Below are positions 35,282 to 43,536 of a stretch of DNA of 64,000 nt, piece after piece; the stretch's first letter is position 1, and each line of letters opens with the position of its first letter. A model generated the notes under the pieces. That model was not told the origin of the DNA. It saw nothing but the letters and a program-made list of their open reading frames with translations, and ran no database searches. A program made the translations under genes and the position numbers. The stretch comes from Campylobacter concisus (GTDB lineage: Bacteria; Campylobacterota; Campylobacteria; Campylobacterales; Campylobacteraceae), in the NCBI RefSeq assembly GCF_002092855.1, contig NZ_LVLC01000030.1:212853-276852 (forward strand), written 5' to 3'.

Positions 35282-36901
35282 CTATTTTCTATCAAATATA
35301 CAAGACTTTAATTCTTGATAAATATTCATATCTGAAGCCACTAGCTTTGATAAATTTATTTTAAAATTCTCGGGATTTATATGAGTTGAAATTGAGCAAA
35401 TACTTTTGATCAGCGAAAATTGTGATTTAACATCTGAGTTTATTAAATCTGTAAAATTTTGTTTATATTTAACTTCATCAAAGTTTTTTTGATTTACTGC
35501 ACAATATTTTCTCAATACCTCTTCATCAAATAGGTAGTTTTCGATTTCCCACCTTTTCATTACTCTAAATCTTGCATCCTGATTAGCTAAATACTCTTGC
35601 CTCTCTTTTTCTGATACTAGCTTTCCTGATGCCATATCTCTATCTTTAAAAACCCAAATTTCCATATTGGGAAACACCTTGCCTAATATCGCTAATGCAA
35701 TGCTGCTTCTTTGATCCAACTCTGTATTTCCACCGCTAGAGACGAAAACAGTATCTGGATACTCTGCATTAAAAATATTATTTAAAACTTGAGCGTCAAG
35801 CCCTCTTTCAGAGCCATCTGGTCTGGGTTCATCTCGTCCTTCGCAATAAATAATTCTATTAGGAGCTATTAATCCAGTTAAGTCATCTAGAGCTGTACTG
35901 AAAATAGATTTCCATGTTGTTCTATTGTTTGCAACAGGGGTCAATGTTATAGCTTCTGAAGCAAATTTCATATTATCTTCAAATTGAACAACTTGGCATT
36001 TCCCAGATAGCTCTTCTTGAAATGCCCGTAAAAAACCGATACTGTGAGTCGCAATCCAAATTTGCCCTTCATCGCCTATTAGTTTTTCTATCTCAATCAT
36101 TAATTTTTTTTGAATCGATGTATTAATATGTAACTCAGGCTCATCTAATAGAAAGATAGAGTTTTTATATTTCTCTCTTCTTAAAAATAAATCTAATAAA
36201 ATATCAACAACTTCCTTTTCTCCGGCAGAGAGACTATCAAATGAGAATGTTATATCTGAATCTGATTTTTTAAAATTTAGCGTACCATCATTTTGTGCCA
36301 CATTTCCCAAACTAACAATTTCTAAATCTAAACAGTTTTTTATAGATTGGTTTAATAAGCCTATGACTTTGATTTTAGCTTCAGATGGCTTAATATCTTC
36401 CTCTTCCATAACTTTGTTATAAAATCCCAATAATCTTCTATAATTATTCTCTACTTTGCTGTCTAAATTTAATGAACAGCTCGCTCCATCAGAATTGTTT
36501 TCAATAGGATCTGTTGCTCTAATCTCGCTAATATTTAAACTAGTGTTGTAACGATATGGACTTCTGAATGAAAAAATAATTTTCCTATTGTTCTTATAGA
36601 AATCATGATCATGATATAATTTGCTATTGTCAATGATATTGCCCTCATCATCTAAATATTCAATCGATATTAGTTTATGCGCCCATTTGTTACCTGTTCT
36701 GTAAAATATTTCCGGTATATTACCATTTCCAATTTGCCCGCTATAATCTCCTCCACATGCAATAAAAGCATCCAAAACACTACTTTTACCGCATCCATTA
36801 GTACCAACCAATGCGATTATTTTCGCTGGCTTATCGCCTAAATCTAAGGTTAGATCCTTAAATCTTTTAAAATCTTTTATATTTACCTTTGATATTTTCA
36901 T
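35282..36901 (-). CDS. ABC-type ATPase with TOPRIM-like C-terminus (OLD/PARIS-like)
   Basis: 539 aa. Walker A GTNGCGKSS (residues 33-41), ABC signature LSAGEKEV, Walker B FLLDEPELH and the following ATHS are the AAA15/OLD ATPase pattern. The C-terminal third shows TOPRIM-like acidic motifs (IIYCEGRDE, then EIWVFKDRDMA). ATPase-TOPRIM proteins of this kind include OLD nucleases and the AriA/AriB components of PARIS anti-phage defence. AT-rich codons contrast with the GC-rich genes on both sides. No partner gene is adjacent, so a single-gene OLD-like system is the simplest reading. Confidence 0.75.
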   Translation of the reverse strand: MKISKVNIKDFKRFKDLTLDLGDKPAKIIALVGTNGCGKSSVLDAFIACGGDYSGQIGNGNIPEIFYRTGNKWAHKLISIEYLDDEGNIIDNSKLYHDHDFYKNNRKIIFSFRSPYRYNTSLNISEIRATDPIENNSDGASCSLNLDSKVENNYRRLLGFYNKVMEEEDIKPSEAKIKVIGLLNQSIKNCLDLEIVSLGNVAQNDGTLNFKKSDSDITFSFDSLSAGEKEVVDILLDLFLRREKYKNSIFLLDEPELHINTSIQKKLMIEIEKLIGDEGQIWIATHSIGFLRAFQEELSGKCQVVQFEDNMKFASEAITLTPVANNRTTWKSIFSTALDDLTGLIAPNRIIYCEGRDEPRPDGSERGLDAQVLNNIFNAEYPDTVFVSSGGNTELDQRSSIALAILGKVFPNMEIWVFKDRDMASGKLVSEKERQEYLANQDARFRVMKRWEIENYLFDEEVLRKYCAVNQKNFDEVKYKQNFTDLINSDVKSQFSLIKSICSISTHINPENFKINLSKLVASDMNIYQELKSCIFDRK

Positions 36902-37339
36902 ATTCAGTCCATTTTAAAGAAGATATTAATTAATTTATACCAATTCTTCCCCGAAAAATAGCTTACCGCATATTACACTGCTCCGTCTGGCTCCATAGCA
37001 ACCTGCGTCCAGAGAATCTTCACCAGTGATCAGGCTTTGCGGAGTCTGCTAAATTTACGATGCCGAGTGCCGATGTCTTTTTGATGAGTTTATTTTATCA
37101 TCGTTTTTATAACCTTTTCGGTCTCTTTATGTCTGCATTTTGCGACTAGGCTACCTTACCTGCTTTAATCGGTGTAGAATATGCTGGCAGTTTTAGAATT
37201 TACTCTTTCATTTTTGCTCCTTCTGGTAATAACATTATAACAAAATGGACTTTAAGCAACTTGGTAAAAATTATTTGGCAGATATCAGTTCGACAATGAG
37301 CGAGAGCTTAAATACTATGTTCTAGATTATTTTTAAAAT
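36902..37339. other. Gene-free region with possible decayed coding
   Basis: On the minus strand a short stretch reads TGEDSLDAGCYGARRSS and ends GKLFFGEELV, broken by stops. It may be a leftover of a GC-richer gene lost when the ATPase gene was inserted. Nothing else is recognised. Confidence 0.3.
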
Positions 37340-37362
37340 AAGCCGCCCAAAAGACGGCTTAA
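37340..37362 (-). terminator. Terminator of the second dba-dsbI module
   Basis: TAAGCCG/CGGCTTA stem with a 9-nt loop just after the stop of the minus-strand gene, followed on that strand by TTTTAAAAATAA. Confidence 0.7.
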
Positions 37363-37365
37363 ATT

Positions 37366-38253
37366 TTATCTCTCGAAAATAAAAATTTTATTCACGCCGT
37401 TCTCTCTGGATGCGACGTAGAATTTGCCCTCTTTAATAGCGAGTGCATGGGCATCGCTCGTACCTTCAAAGCTATAAACCTCCACGATCTTTCTGCTGCG
37501 CGGATCGAGCTTTAGGATGCTTGAGTATTGCTTCGAGAGTAGATAAACAAACTCGCCGCTCGCATCCATACCCGTGGTATAGTAGTCGTTTATATCCCTG
37601 CCGTCCTTTACGCCGAGAGCCTCATCGAAGCTCGGCACGAACTCGGTCGAGAGCAGATTATCGGCGTCACTAAAGCTCGCCACGCTCCAGCTTTGCTTGA
37701 TGTCATCGGGCACGCTAGCGACAAAAAACTCACCATAGAAATCCGAGTGATCCCATGAAAGGATGAACTGTTGTTTGGCGCGCACAGTGGAGTAGCGGTC
37801 CTTGAAATCGAGCGTGAAATTTTCGTATCCGTCGTGCAGATAGCGCCACGCTTTGTTCGCTTCCTCTTTACTTTGATTCGGTGCGGGTTTGAAAAACTCA
37901 TAGGTTTTATTATAGCTCATGAGCCCTACCGAGCCTTTAAAAAAACTTGCTGCGACGGTCTCCTCCATTTGGATTATCCAATCGGGTGTGCTTCGTAGAT
38001 AGTTTTTTACGGTTTTTAGCTCGCCGTCCATTTCGTAGAGCTCGAATTTTAGCGTACCGAGCAAGAAGCTTCCGCTTGCTGCGTCGTAGTCAAGCCCCGT
38101 GACGGGATTATTGTTGTTTAAATTTGGCGTTATCTCGCCGATTTTGCGTAGCGGCGTTAAATTTACCACTGCGCCATCCGCAGGATTTAGATTAAACTCG
38201 CCGCCCAGCGCCAGTGCAGCGCACAAAAGGGTTAAGGTTAAAATTTTTCTCAT
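37366..38253 (-). CDS. Periplasmic protein, second copy (propeller-like)
   Basis: 295 aa, signal peptide (RKILTLTLLCAALALG). A paralogue of 29776-30669 along its whole length (ADGAVVNL against KNGAIQNI, LMSYNKTYEFFKPAPNQSKE against MISYNKTFVFYEPASNLSKD, VRAKQQFILSWDH against IRSKQQYILGWDY). Codons are clearly GC-richer. It is the last gene of a minus-strand dba-dsbI-propeller set that mirrors the first set across the molybdoenzyme operon. Confidence 0.7.
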   Translation of the reverse strand: MRKILTLTLLCAALALGGEFNLNPADGAVVNLTPLRKIGEITPNLNNNNPVTGLDYDAASGSFLLGTLKFELYEMDGELKTVKNYLRSTPDWIIQMEETVAASFFKGSVGLMSYNKTYEFFKPAPNQSKEEANKAWRYLHDGYENFTLDFKDRYSTVRAKQQFILSWDHSDFYGEFFVASVPDDIKQSWSVASFSDADNLLSTEFVPSFDEALGVKDGRDINDYYTTGMDASGEFVYLLSKQYSSILKLDPRSRKIVEVYSFEGTSDAHALAIKEGKFYVASRENGVNKIFIFER

Positions 38254-38262
38254 ATCGCGACC

Positions 38263-39018
38263 TCACTTCGGTAAATTCGGTAGTTTTGGATTCCAGCTTT
38301 CGCGAAAATCAATTTCGGTTTCTTCCCAGTGATCAAGCTCCCAAAACCACTTTGACGGATCGATGCTCATGCGCGAAGGCGTCGCGGAGGCTAGATAGGG
38401 CGGAGGGCCTGCCGTGATGAAAGCCTGGACGCAGTTAAAAGCCATGATGATAGCAAAGGCCACCACGGCTATCTTGCCTAGCGCAAATTTGGGTAAAACC
38501 GCGCCGTATGCGCCCTCTTCACTTTTTTGCATTATTTTACCTACGTTTTTGCCTAGCAGCAAAATCACACCCAAAAATATAATGACGCAAAAATGTACCA
38601 CTACGACCCAAAACTGCGTGTGTGCGCCTAAAATTTCAAGCCCGAAGCCCTGCTTGATGTCGAGGTAGCCGCCGCCAGTGCCGTCAAGGCTATAGTGTAA
38701 AAAGCCGTCGTAAAGCCCAAGGCACGCTAAAAAGAGGATTGCAGCGAGGTATTTGACCTTAAAGCCGTATCTAACGATAACTAGCGCCATAAACGAGATC
38801 GCTACCATGCAAAATCTCTCATGCCAACACATAATGCAGGGACTATCGCCCATACCAAAGCCCAAAACAAGGCATGCGATACCTACCGGCAAAGCGATGA
38901 GAGCGAGCGCCGCGAGGGCAAAAAGGTTGAAAAATAGCTTCTCATCATCGCCCCAGCCCGCAGAAATTTCGGTGCTGCGGGTGAAGCTTTGAGACATTTT
39001 ATCTTGCATACTTTCCAT
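38263..39018 (-). CDS. dsbI: DsbI/DsbB-type protein, second copy
   Basis: 251 aa. A paralogue of 29055-29765 with the same redox motif (SPCIMCW) and membrane plan, and an almost identical C-terminal block around GPPPYLASATPSRMSIDPSK. The N-terminus is longer (MESMQDKMSQSFTRS). GC-rich codons. Like the first copy, it lacks the fused propeller. It probably oxidises the same or a related thiol oxidase; whether both copies are expressed is unknown. Confidence 0.83.
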   Translation of the reverse strand: MESMQDKMSQSFTRSTEISAGWGDDEKLFFNLFALAALALIALPVGIACLVLGFGMGDSPCIMCWHERFCMVAISFMALVIVRYGFKVKYLAAILFLACLGLYDGFLHYSLDGTGGGYLDIKQGFGLEILGAHTQFWVVVVHFCVIIFLGVILLLGKNVGKIMQKSEEGAYGAVLPKFALGKIAVVAFAIIMAFNCVQAFITAGPPPYLASATPSRMSIDPSKWFWELDHWEETEIDFRESWNPKLPNLPK

Positions 39019-39027
39019 CGCTCGCTC

Positions 39028-39195
39028 CTAGAAATTTCCCATAGGCACGACGGCAAATTTATTTACCCATGCCATCATGATGACGAGTATCGCGACACCT
39101 GCAATACCAAAGCCCATAACCGCGCGCTTTTTCTCAGGCTTGAGCCACAGCAAAAGAGCTGCGACGAAAAACATAAGAACCATTAAAAATTCCAT
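39028..39195 (-). CDS. dba: Dba-like small membrane protein, second copy
   Basis: 55 aa from ATG 39195, which has AAAGGAG at the right distance. The longer frame from 39228 lacks a ribosome site. Two hydrophobic segments around KPEKKRA; ends AVVPMGNF like the first copy. A 9-nt gap to dsbI, the same spacing as in the other module. Confidence 0.72.
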   Translation of the reverse strand: MEFLMVLMFFVAALLLWLKPEKKRAVMGFGIAGVAILVIMMAWVNKFAVVPMGNF

Positions 39196-39541
39196 GTTTT
39201 CTCCTTTCTTGCTGAAATTTAATATCATAAAATATTAGGCTTTTATTTATTAAATATACATTAAAAAATATATTTTTACAAGTATAAATATATTTTTTTG
39301 TTATATTTTTATGCTATTAAAATATATATTACTAATAATTTTTTTATATTAAAGCTTATTTTAAACTTATTTCAGGAGTGTTAATTTGATTTTGCTCTTG
39401 TAGGTTTGTGCAATTGAAATTAATAAGAGATTTAACAAACAGTAAGATGAAGTCATAACTAAACGCTTAATTTGTCTTGAGTCAAGGTGATTTTTCCACA
39501 ATTGCTTTTTATACTAGCAATAGTTTATTGCCAAAGTAGTG
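39196..39541. promoter_or_regulatory. AT-rich region upstream of the second module
   Basis: About 345 bp. The part 39230-39360 is nearly pure A/T and should contain the promoter of the minus-strand dba-dsbI set. No gene or clear repeat is visible, and the next gene on the other side reads the same way, so part of the region is also downstream sequence for it. Confidence 0.4.
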
Positions 39542-40738
39542 CTAGTATAAAAACCCAAACAGCCAAAGTGGAATTTTATTTCCAACCCCGACTTCAATAT
39601 CGTCAGCTGCTATATACGAATTTGGCATATCTTTTATCTGTTCAAAGCTCTTTTTAGCTCCACCTATTTCAAAGACAAACTCTCCCACTATAAAATCTCC
39701 ATTTTTACCAGAGTAAATTTCAGTGATATTTCCAAGCTGATTGGCAAAGAAAGTTTCTCTCACATTGCCCATATCGGGATTATTTAGATACATTAAATTT
39801 GTATTTTCAAGGTAAATTTTGTCCGCCTTATCCATATTTTTTATAGCTAACTCGTTTTTCATGAGAAGCCTAATAAGCCCGGCACTATCAAGCATAGCAA
39901 GGTACTCTTTTAGTGTCCTATCATCTCTTATGTCTACAAGTGATTTTAGGCTTGAGTAATTTGGCTGATACGGGACGTTTGCGCTTATGGCATGAGTTAA
40001 GATCTTTAGCTTTCTTGCCGTGTTGCCGTTTAAATTTGGATATATGCTTAAAAGATCGCTATCTATCGTAGCTTCTATACTTTGTTTTAGAGTCTGATAA
40101 AAGGCAGTATCATTTGGCATATCGTTATAATATGGATAGTAGCCTACCTTCAGATACTCTCTAAAAAGCTTAATGATTGCTAGATCTTTTTGTTTTAAGG
40201 CATTAATAATATCAACAGCTATCTCCTGATGATTTGCGAGTAAATCTGTAAGCTCAACCGCTTCTAAATTTATACCATACCTTAGCCCTAGATACTCCCT
40301 AAAGCTCATTCCGCTCATCTTATACACTATTGCTCTTCTACTTAAATCATGAGAGCTTTTTAACACTTCAAGAGCAGACGAGCCAGTAGCTACTATATTT
40401 AACTCTTTAAAATTATCATAGGCAAATTTTAATACGGCCGATATATCTTTGCTTTTATGAATTTCATCTAGGTATAGATGCTTTCCACCATTTAATACAA
40501 ACTCTCTTATAATCGAGGTTATATCGTTTGATATCTCTATGTCATCTAGGCTTAAGTAAAGACTATCTTTGTTTTTACTGGCAAGCTGAGCCAAAGTAGT
40601 TGTTTTACCTATACCTCTTTGCCCAAGGATAACAATAAGCCTATGAGATAAATCCTTGGAATCTATAAAATATCTTTTGAATTTATGATTATTTAACCTT
40701 ATAAGGTCATTGCTCTTTAAAAAAAGTTGATCTAACAT
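39542..40738 (-). CDS. AAA_14/DUF4143-type ATPase
   Basis: 398 aa. Walker A GQRGIGKTTT (about residues 38-47), Walker B LYLDEIHKSK, and sensor IVATGSSALEV. The C-terminal part is DUF4143-like (FFANQLGNITEIY, then DFIVGEFVFEIGG) but ends without the full nuclease motif. It is only distantly similar to the ATPase at 24009-25223. Standalone island gene with unknown role. Confidence 0.8.
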   Translation of the reverse strand: MLDQLFLKSNDLIRLNNHKFKRYFIDSKDLSHRLIVILGQRGIGKTTTLAQLASKNKDSLYLSLDDIEISNDITSIIREFVLNGGKHLYLDEIHKSKDISAVLKFAYDNFKELNIVATGSSALEVLKSSHDLSRRAIVYKMSGMSFREYLGLRYGINLEAVELTDLLANHQEIAVDIINALKQKDLAIIKLFREYLKVGYYPYYNDMPNDTAFYQTLKQSIEATIDSDLLSIYPNLNGNTARKLKILTHAISANVPYQPNYSSLKSLVDIRDDRTLKEYLAMLDSAGLIRLLMKNELAIKNMDKADKIYLENTNLMYLNNPDMGNVRETFFANQLGNITEIYSGKNGDFIVGEFVFEIGGAKKSFEQIKDMPNSYIAADDIEVGVGNKIPLWLFGFLY

Positions 40739-40876
40739 GGCTTATCCCTGAATTATGTAATGCAATACAATTATAGCACAAAAATGTGTGTAATAAGATA
40801 CAGACAAGATTGTTTTTTAAATAAAATCGTATTTTATTGTAAATGACTATATGCATTTACAATTAAAAAGTACTCA

Positions 40877-43015
40877 CTATTCTCCTTCTTGATCAAAATT
40901 TACCTCTTCAACTAGATCCTTTAAAATTTTAGGAGTTATTGGTTCGCCATAAGTATTCATAGTGATCTTGTATTGTTGTTCATGCCCTACAAGGGCAGCT
41001 ATATGTTCAACCCTCTGGCCGCTTTGGATGAGCTTGTTTATGAAAGTGTGTCTAAATGAGTGAAATGTCCTTGTCTTATCATCATCTTTTATAACTTTAG
41101 TATTGATCTTCTTTCTAAAATACTCAGAAAAGTCTTTATTGTCACAGCTAAATAGCCTAACTGCTTTGCCACTTTGCTTAGCTAGCTTCTTTTTATTCTC
41201 TATAAATTCAAATAGCCCAATGCTACTTAACTTAGAGTGGATAGGAACTATCCTTACAGAGTTTCTGGTCTTTAAAGTCTTGCTCTTGCCTGTTTTTACA
41301 TCTATTTTTGTATTTAAACTAAAGCATACTATGTTATATTTTTCAACTATGTCATCTGTGTTTAACTGGATTATCTCATTTAGTCTCATGCCAGAATAAG
41401 CTGCTATATGGGTAACGAAAAATAGCTCATCTTTGCTAATTCTTTGACTTTTAGTATCACCACTTGATCTGATCTTGTTCACAATATCCAAAAGTGCGTT
41501 TACGTCACTATCTTCGTAAGGATTTTTATTTGTAACGTCATCTTGGTTTAAATTTATTTGTAGATCTATAGCTGGATTCTTATCTATATAGTCGCTATCG
41601 TAGCAGTATTTAAAAAACTCACTAACTCTAACAATATATTTCTTGATAGTTGATTTAGAAATTTTTGGTCTATCTTTTGCTAAAGCTATGATCTCATCTA
41701 AGCTTTTATCTTTATAGAGACTATTTTGAGAGAGCTTGGTTGGTAGTTGTAGTAAGACATTTCTAAAATTTAGTAAGTCATCTCTTTTTATCTTTTTGAT
41801 GTCTAGCTCGTCGCCAAATTTCATAGACATTAACCGCCCTACATGTCTAACAAGGCCAAATGTGCTATCACTCCAGTTATTTGAAATGCTTGTGTTTGAT
41901 ATATAGTTTTTAAATGCGCTATTTAGCGTGACCAAGTTAGCTTTACTCTCATTTTTAGTAGAAGAGTCTAGTTTGTATCTAAGACTTTTAGCTCTATTTG
42001 AGAAGAGCTTTTGAAAGAAATTTATAGCTTCATTGAAAGTCATGCCACTAGCATCACTTGTGTCATCTATCGCAAGATCTTTAGCCTCAATATCACTTAA
42101 AACTATACCTTTATCTTCATATTTATCTGCCTTATATAGCTTTACCTGACCACCAAAGGTAGGATCATTTAAATTTCCATATCCAAATTTTAGATCATCG
42201 CTTAGCTCGTTATCTCCATCTGGCGATAGCTCACAACCAAATATTCTTAGGATATCGTTTTGTGTGAGTGCGCCTTTTTGCTTGGCTAGCTCATTTATAG
42301 CATCTCTTAGCTCACAAACAGAGTGCTTTAAAGACTTTTTAGTAAAAGGTAGCACCAAATTCTGCTTTTTTAAAGCCTCTATGTCGTCTTGATAGCTATC
42401 TATGTTAGCCTCTTTAATGCCCTTTGCTATCTCATCTTTGGTGCCATCATCTAAATTTGTGCTCTTATGCTTTTTGCTAAGTGGCACAAATGCTTGTTGC
42501 TTATCATTTAGTAGCTTTTGGTTTTTGCACATCTTATATGATATGTGATTTATGTTATCTATCGTTGCCTCAAGCACTCTTTTGCCAAGAAACTTTTTGG
42601 TTTGAGGATCGGCGCAAGATAGCTTTTTGCAGATATCATCAACCTCTTTTGATATGACACTGGGCAAGCTATCTTCTTTTAAACTCTGTTTTAAAAACAA
42701 ATTTAGTGATAGTAGTCCATCTAAATTTATATATCTGCCAAGCATATCATGCTCTTTGATACTTTTGGCCTCCTTGGCTTTTAAAAGCATAAGCACCAAG
42801 TGCTCTATAAGTTCGCTGCTCAAATTCATCTTCCATGCCTTTTTGATCGCGTTAAAAATTATAGAGTAGATCTTAGCACGATTTTTTGCTGTATCAAAGC
42901 GTTTTGTGAGGAAGGAGGTTATATATTCGGTTTTATTACCAAAATAAGGCCTCAGATATAGTGGGATAGCTACTCTAAAGTAGTATATGTCATTTCGTTT
43001 GACTAGATATTGCAT
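40877..43015 (-). CDS. Tyrosine recombinase/integrase of island 2
   Basis: 712 aa with the same plan as the island 1 enzyme: DUF6538-like N-terminus (QYLVKRNDIYYFRVAIPLYL), a very long helical middle, core-binding and catalytic domains. Catalytic residues are Arg in SGMRLNEI, His652 and Arg655 (HSFRHTF), His678 (VGHEQQ) and nucleophile Tyr689 (MNTYG). All are intact, unlike the Tyr-for-His change in the other integrase. It reads inward from the right end, 108 bp from attachment core 3. Confidence 0.93.
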   Translation of the reverse strand: MQYLVKRNDIYYFRVAIPLYLRPYFGNKTEYITSFLTKRFDTAKNRAKIYSIIFNAIKKAWKMNLSSELIEHLVLMLLKAKEAKSIKEHDMLGRYINLDGLLSLNLFLKQSLKEDSLPSVISKEVDDICKKLSCADPQTKKFLGKRVLEATIDNINHISYKMCKNQKLLNDKQQAFVPLSKKHKSTNLDDGTKDEIAKGIKEANIDSYQDDIEALKKQNLVLPFTKKSLKHSVCELRDAINELAKQKGALTQNDILRIFGCELSPDGDNELSDDLKFGYGNLNDPTFGGQVKLYKADKYEDKGIVLSDIEAKDLAIDDTSDASGMTFNEAINFFQKLFSNRAKSLRYKLDSSTKNESKANLVTLNSAFKNYISNTSISNNWSDSTFGLVRHVGRLMSMKFGDELDIKKIKRDDLLNFRNVLLQLPTKLSQNSLYKDKSLDEIIALAKDRPKISKSTIKKYIVRVSEFFKYCYDSDYIDKNPAIDLQINLNQDDVTNKNPYEDSDVNALLDIVNKIRSSGDTKSQRISKDELFFVTHIAAYSGMRLNEIIQLNTDDIVEKYNIVCFSLNTKIDVKTGKSKTLKTRNSVRIVPIHSKLSSIGLFEFIENKKKLAKQSGKAVRLFSCDNKDFSEYFRKKINTKVIKDDDKTRTFHSFRHTFINKLIQSGQRVEHIAALVGHEQQYKITMNTYGEPITPKILKDLVEEVNFDQEGE

Positions 43016-43040
43016 CTTTGTTACCTATGCAATATAACTT

Positions 43041-43059
43041 TGTAGCAAAATGTAGCAGA
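43041..43059. repeat. Right-end arm-like repeats of island 2
   Basis: TGTAGCAAA and TGTAGCAGA with a 10-bp period, beside the integrase start. They match the pair at 19274-19304. Confidence 0.65.
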
Positions 43060-43123
43060 TACCTAGTGTGAAACTGGCTGTGTGCCGTCTTTTTGGTGCT
43101 TACACAAAGTTTATTTTTAAACC

Positions 43124-43171
43124 CTCATAAGCCGGAGGTCGGGAGTTCAAGTCTCCCCCGTGACACCATAA
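43124..43171 (+). repeat. attachment core, copy 3
   Basis: 48 bp identical to 9002-9049. No tRNA 5' half. It is the junction of islands 2 and 3. Confidence 0.93.
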
Positions 43172-43370
43172 CACCCTATTTTAGGCACTAGCAGTGATGC
43201 TTTTGTTCTTTCCCTTTCTTTAAAATTTCCTTTAAGAGTGGAACACTTAGTTACTAAAGTGGGACAGCCTCTTAAAAAATTCCAACGATTATAAAGCCAC
43301 AACCCTTTTAATACCATAAAAAATAGATTTGTTTTAAATTTTTACTTCTAGCTTTTATTTCAAGTCGCCT
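43172..43370. repeat. Near copy of island 1's left end
   Basis: About 195 bp aligning with 9050-9240 with few differences, including AGTGGAACA (43237-43245) and AGTGGGACA (43258-43266). It is non-coding. Similarity fades after about 43370. Confidence 0.85.
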
Positions 43371-43385
43371 ATAAAATACATTAAA

Positions 43386-43533
43386 CACCCAATCACTGCT
43401 AATCGTTACAAATTTTAATGCTAAAGATGATGATTTATACAAATAGATCCTTTGTAAAAATTTACTTAAAGATTATCAAGGAAGCTTTGAAAAAGACTAT
43501 GCAAAGAGTCTTACATACAAAAAAGAAAGAGTT
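43386..43533 (+). pseudogene. Remnant of a MobV relaxase gene
   Basis: Stretches match the island 1 relaxase in order: TAATCGTTACAAA, AAAGATGATGA, and coding for NLLKDYQGSFEKDYAKS (NLLKGYQESFKEDYTKQ in the intact gene). Gaps and stops break the frame. It corresponds to roughly residues 50-105 only. The remnant runs directly into the haemagglutinin-type frame. Confidence 0.8.
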
Positions 43534-43536
43534 GCT

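Larger units (their letters stand above)
19159..43123. mobile_element. Island 2: mobilisable element with molybdoenzyme cargo
   Basis: Bounded by cores 2 and 3, with TGTAGCAAA repeats near both ends. It contains a candidate oriT, MobC and relaxase genes at the left, respiratory and ATPase cargo in the middle and a 712-aa integrase at the right end. Confidence 0.88.

Noticed and set aside
37443..37998. Plus-strand ORFs opposite the second periplasmic protein gene
   Set aside because: Shadows of a GC-rich minus-strand gene with a signal peptide and a full-length paralogue.
39028..39228. Longer form of the second Dba protein
   Set aside because: The extra 11 residues lack a ribosome site and are not matched in the first copy; ATG 39195 has AAAGGAG.
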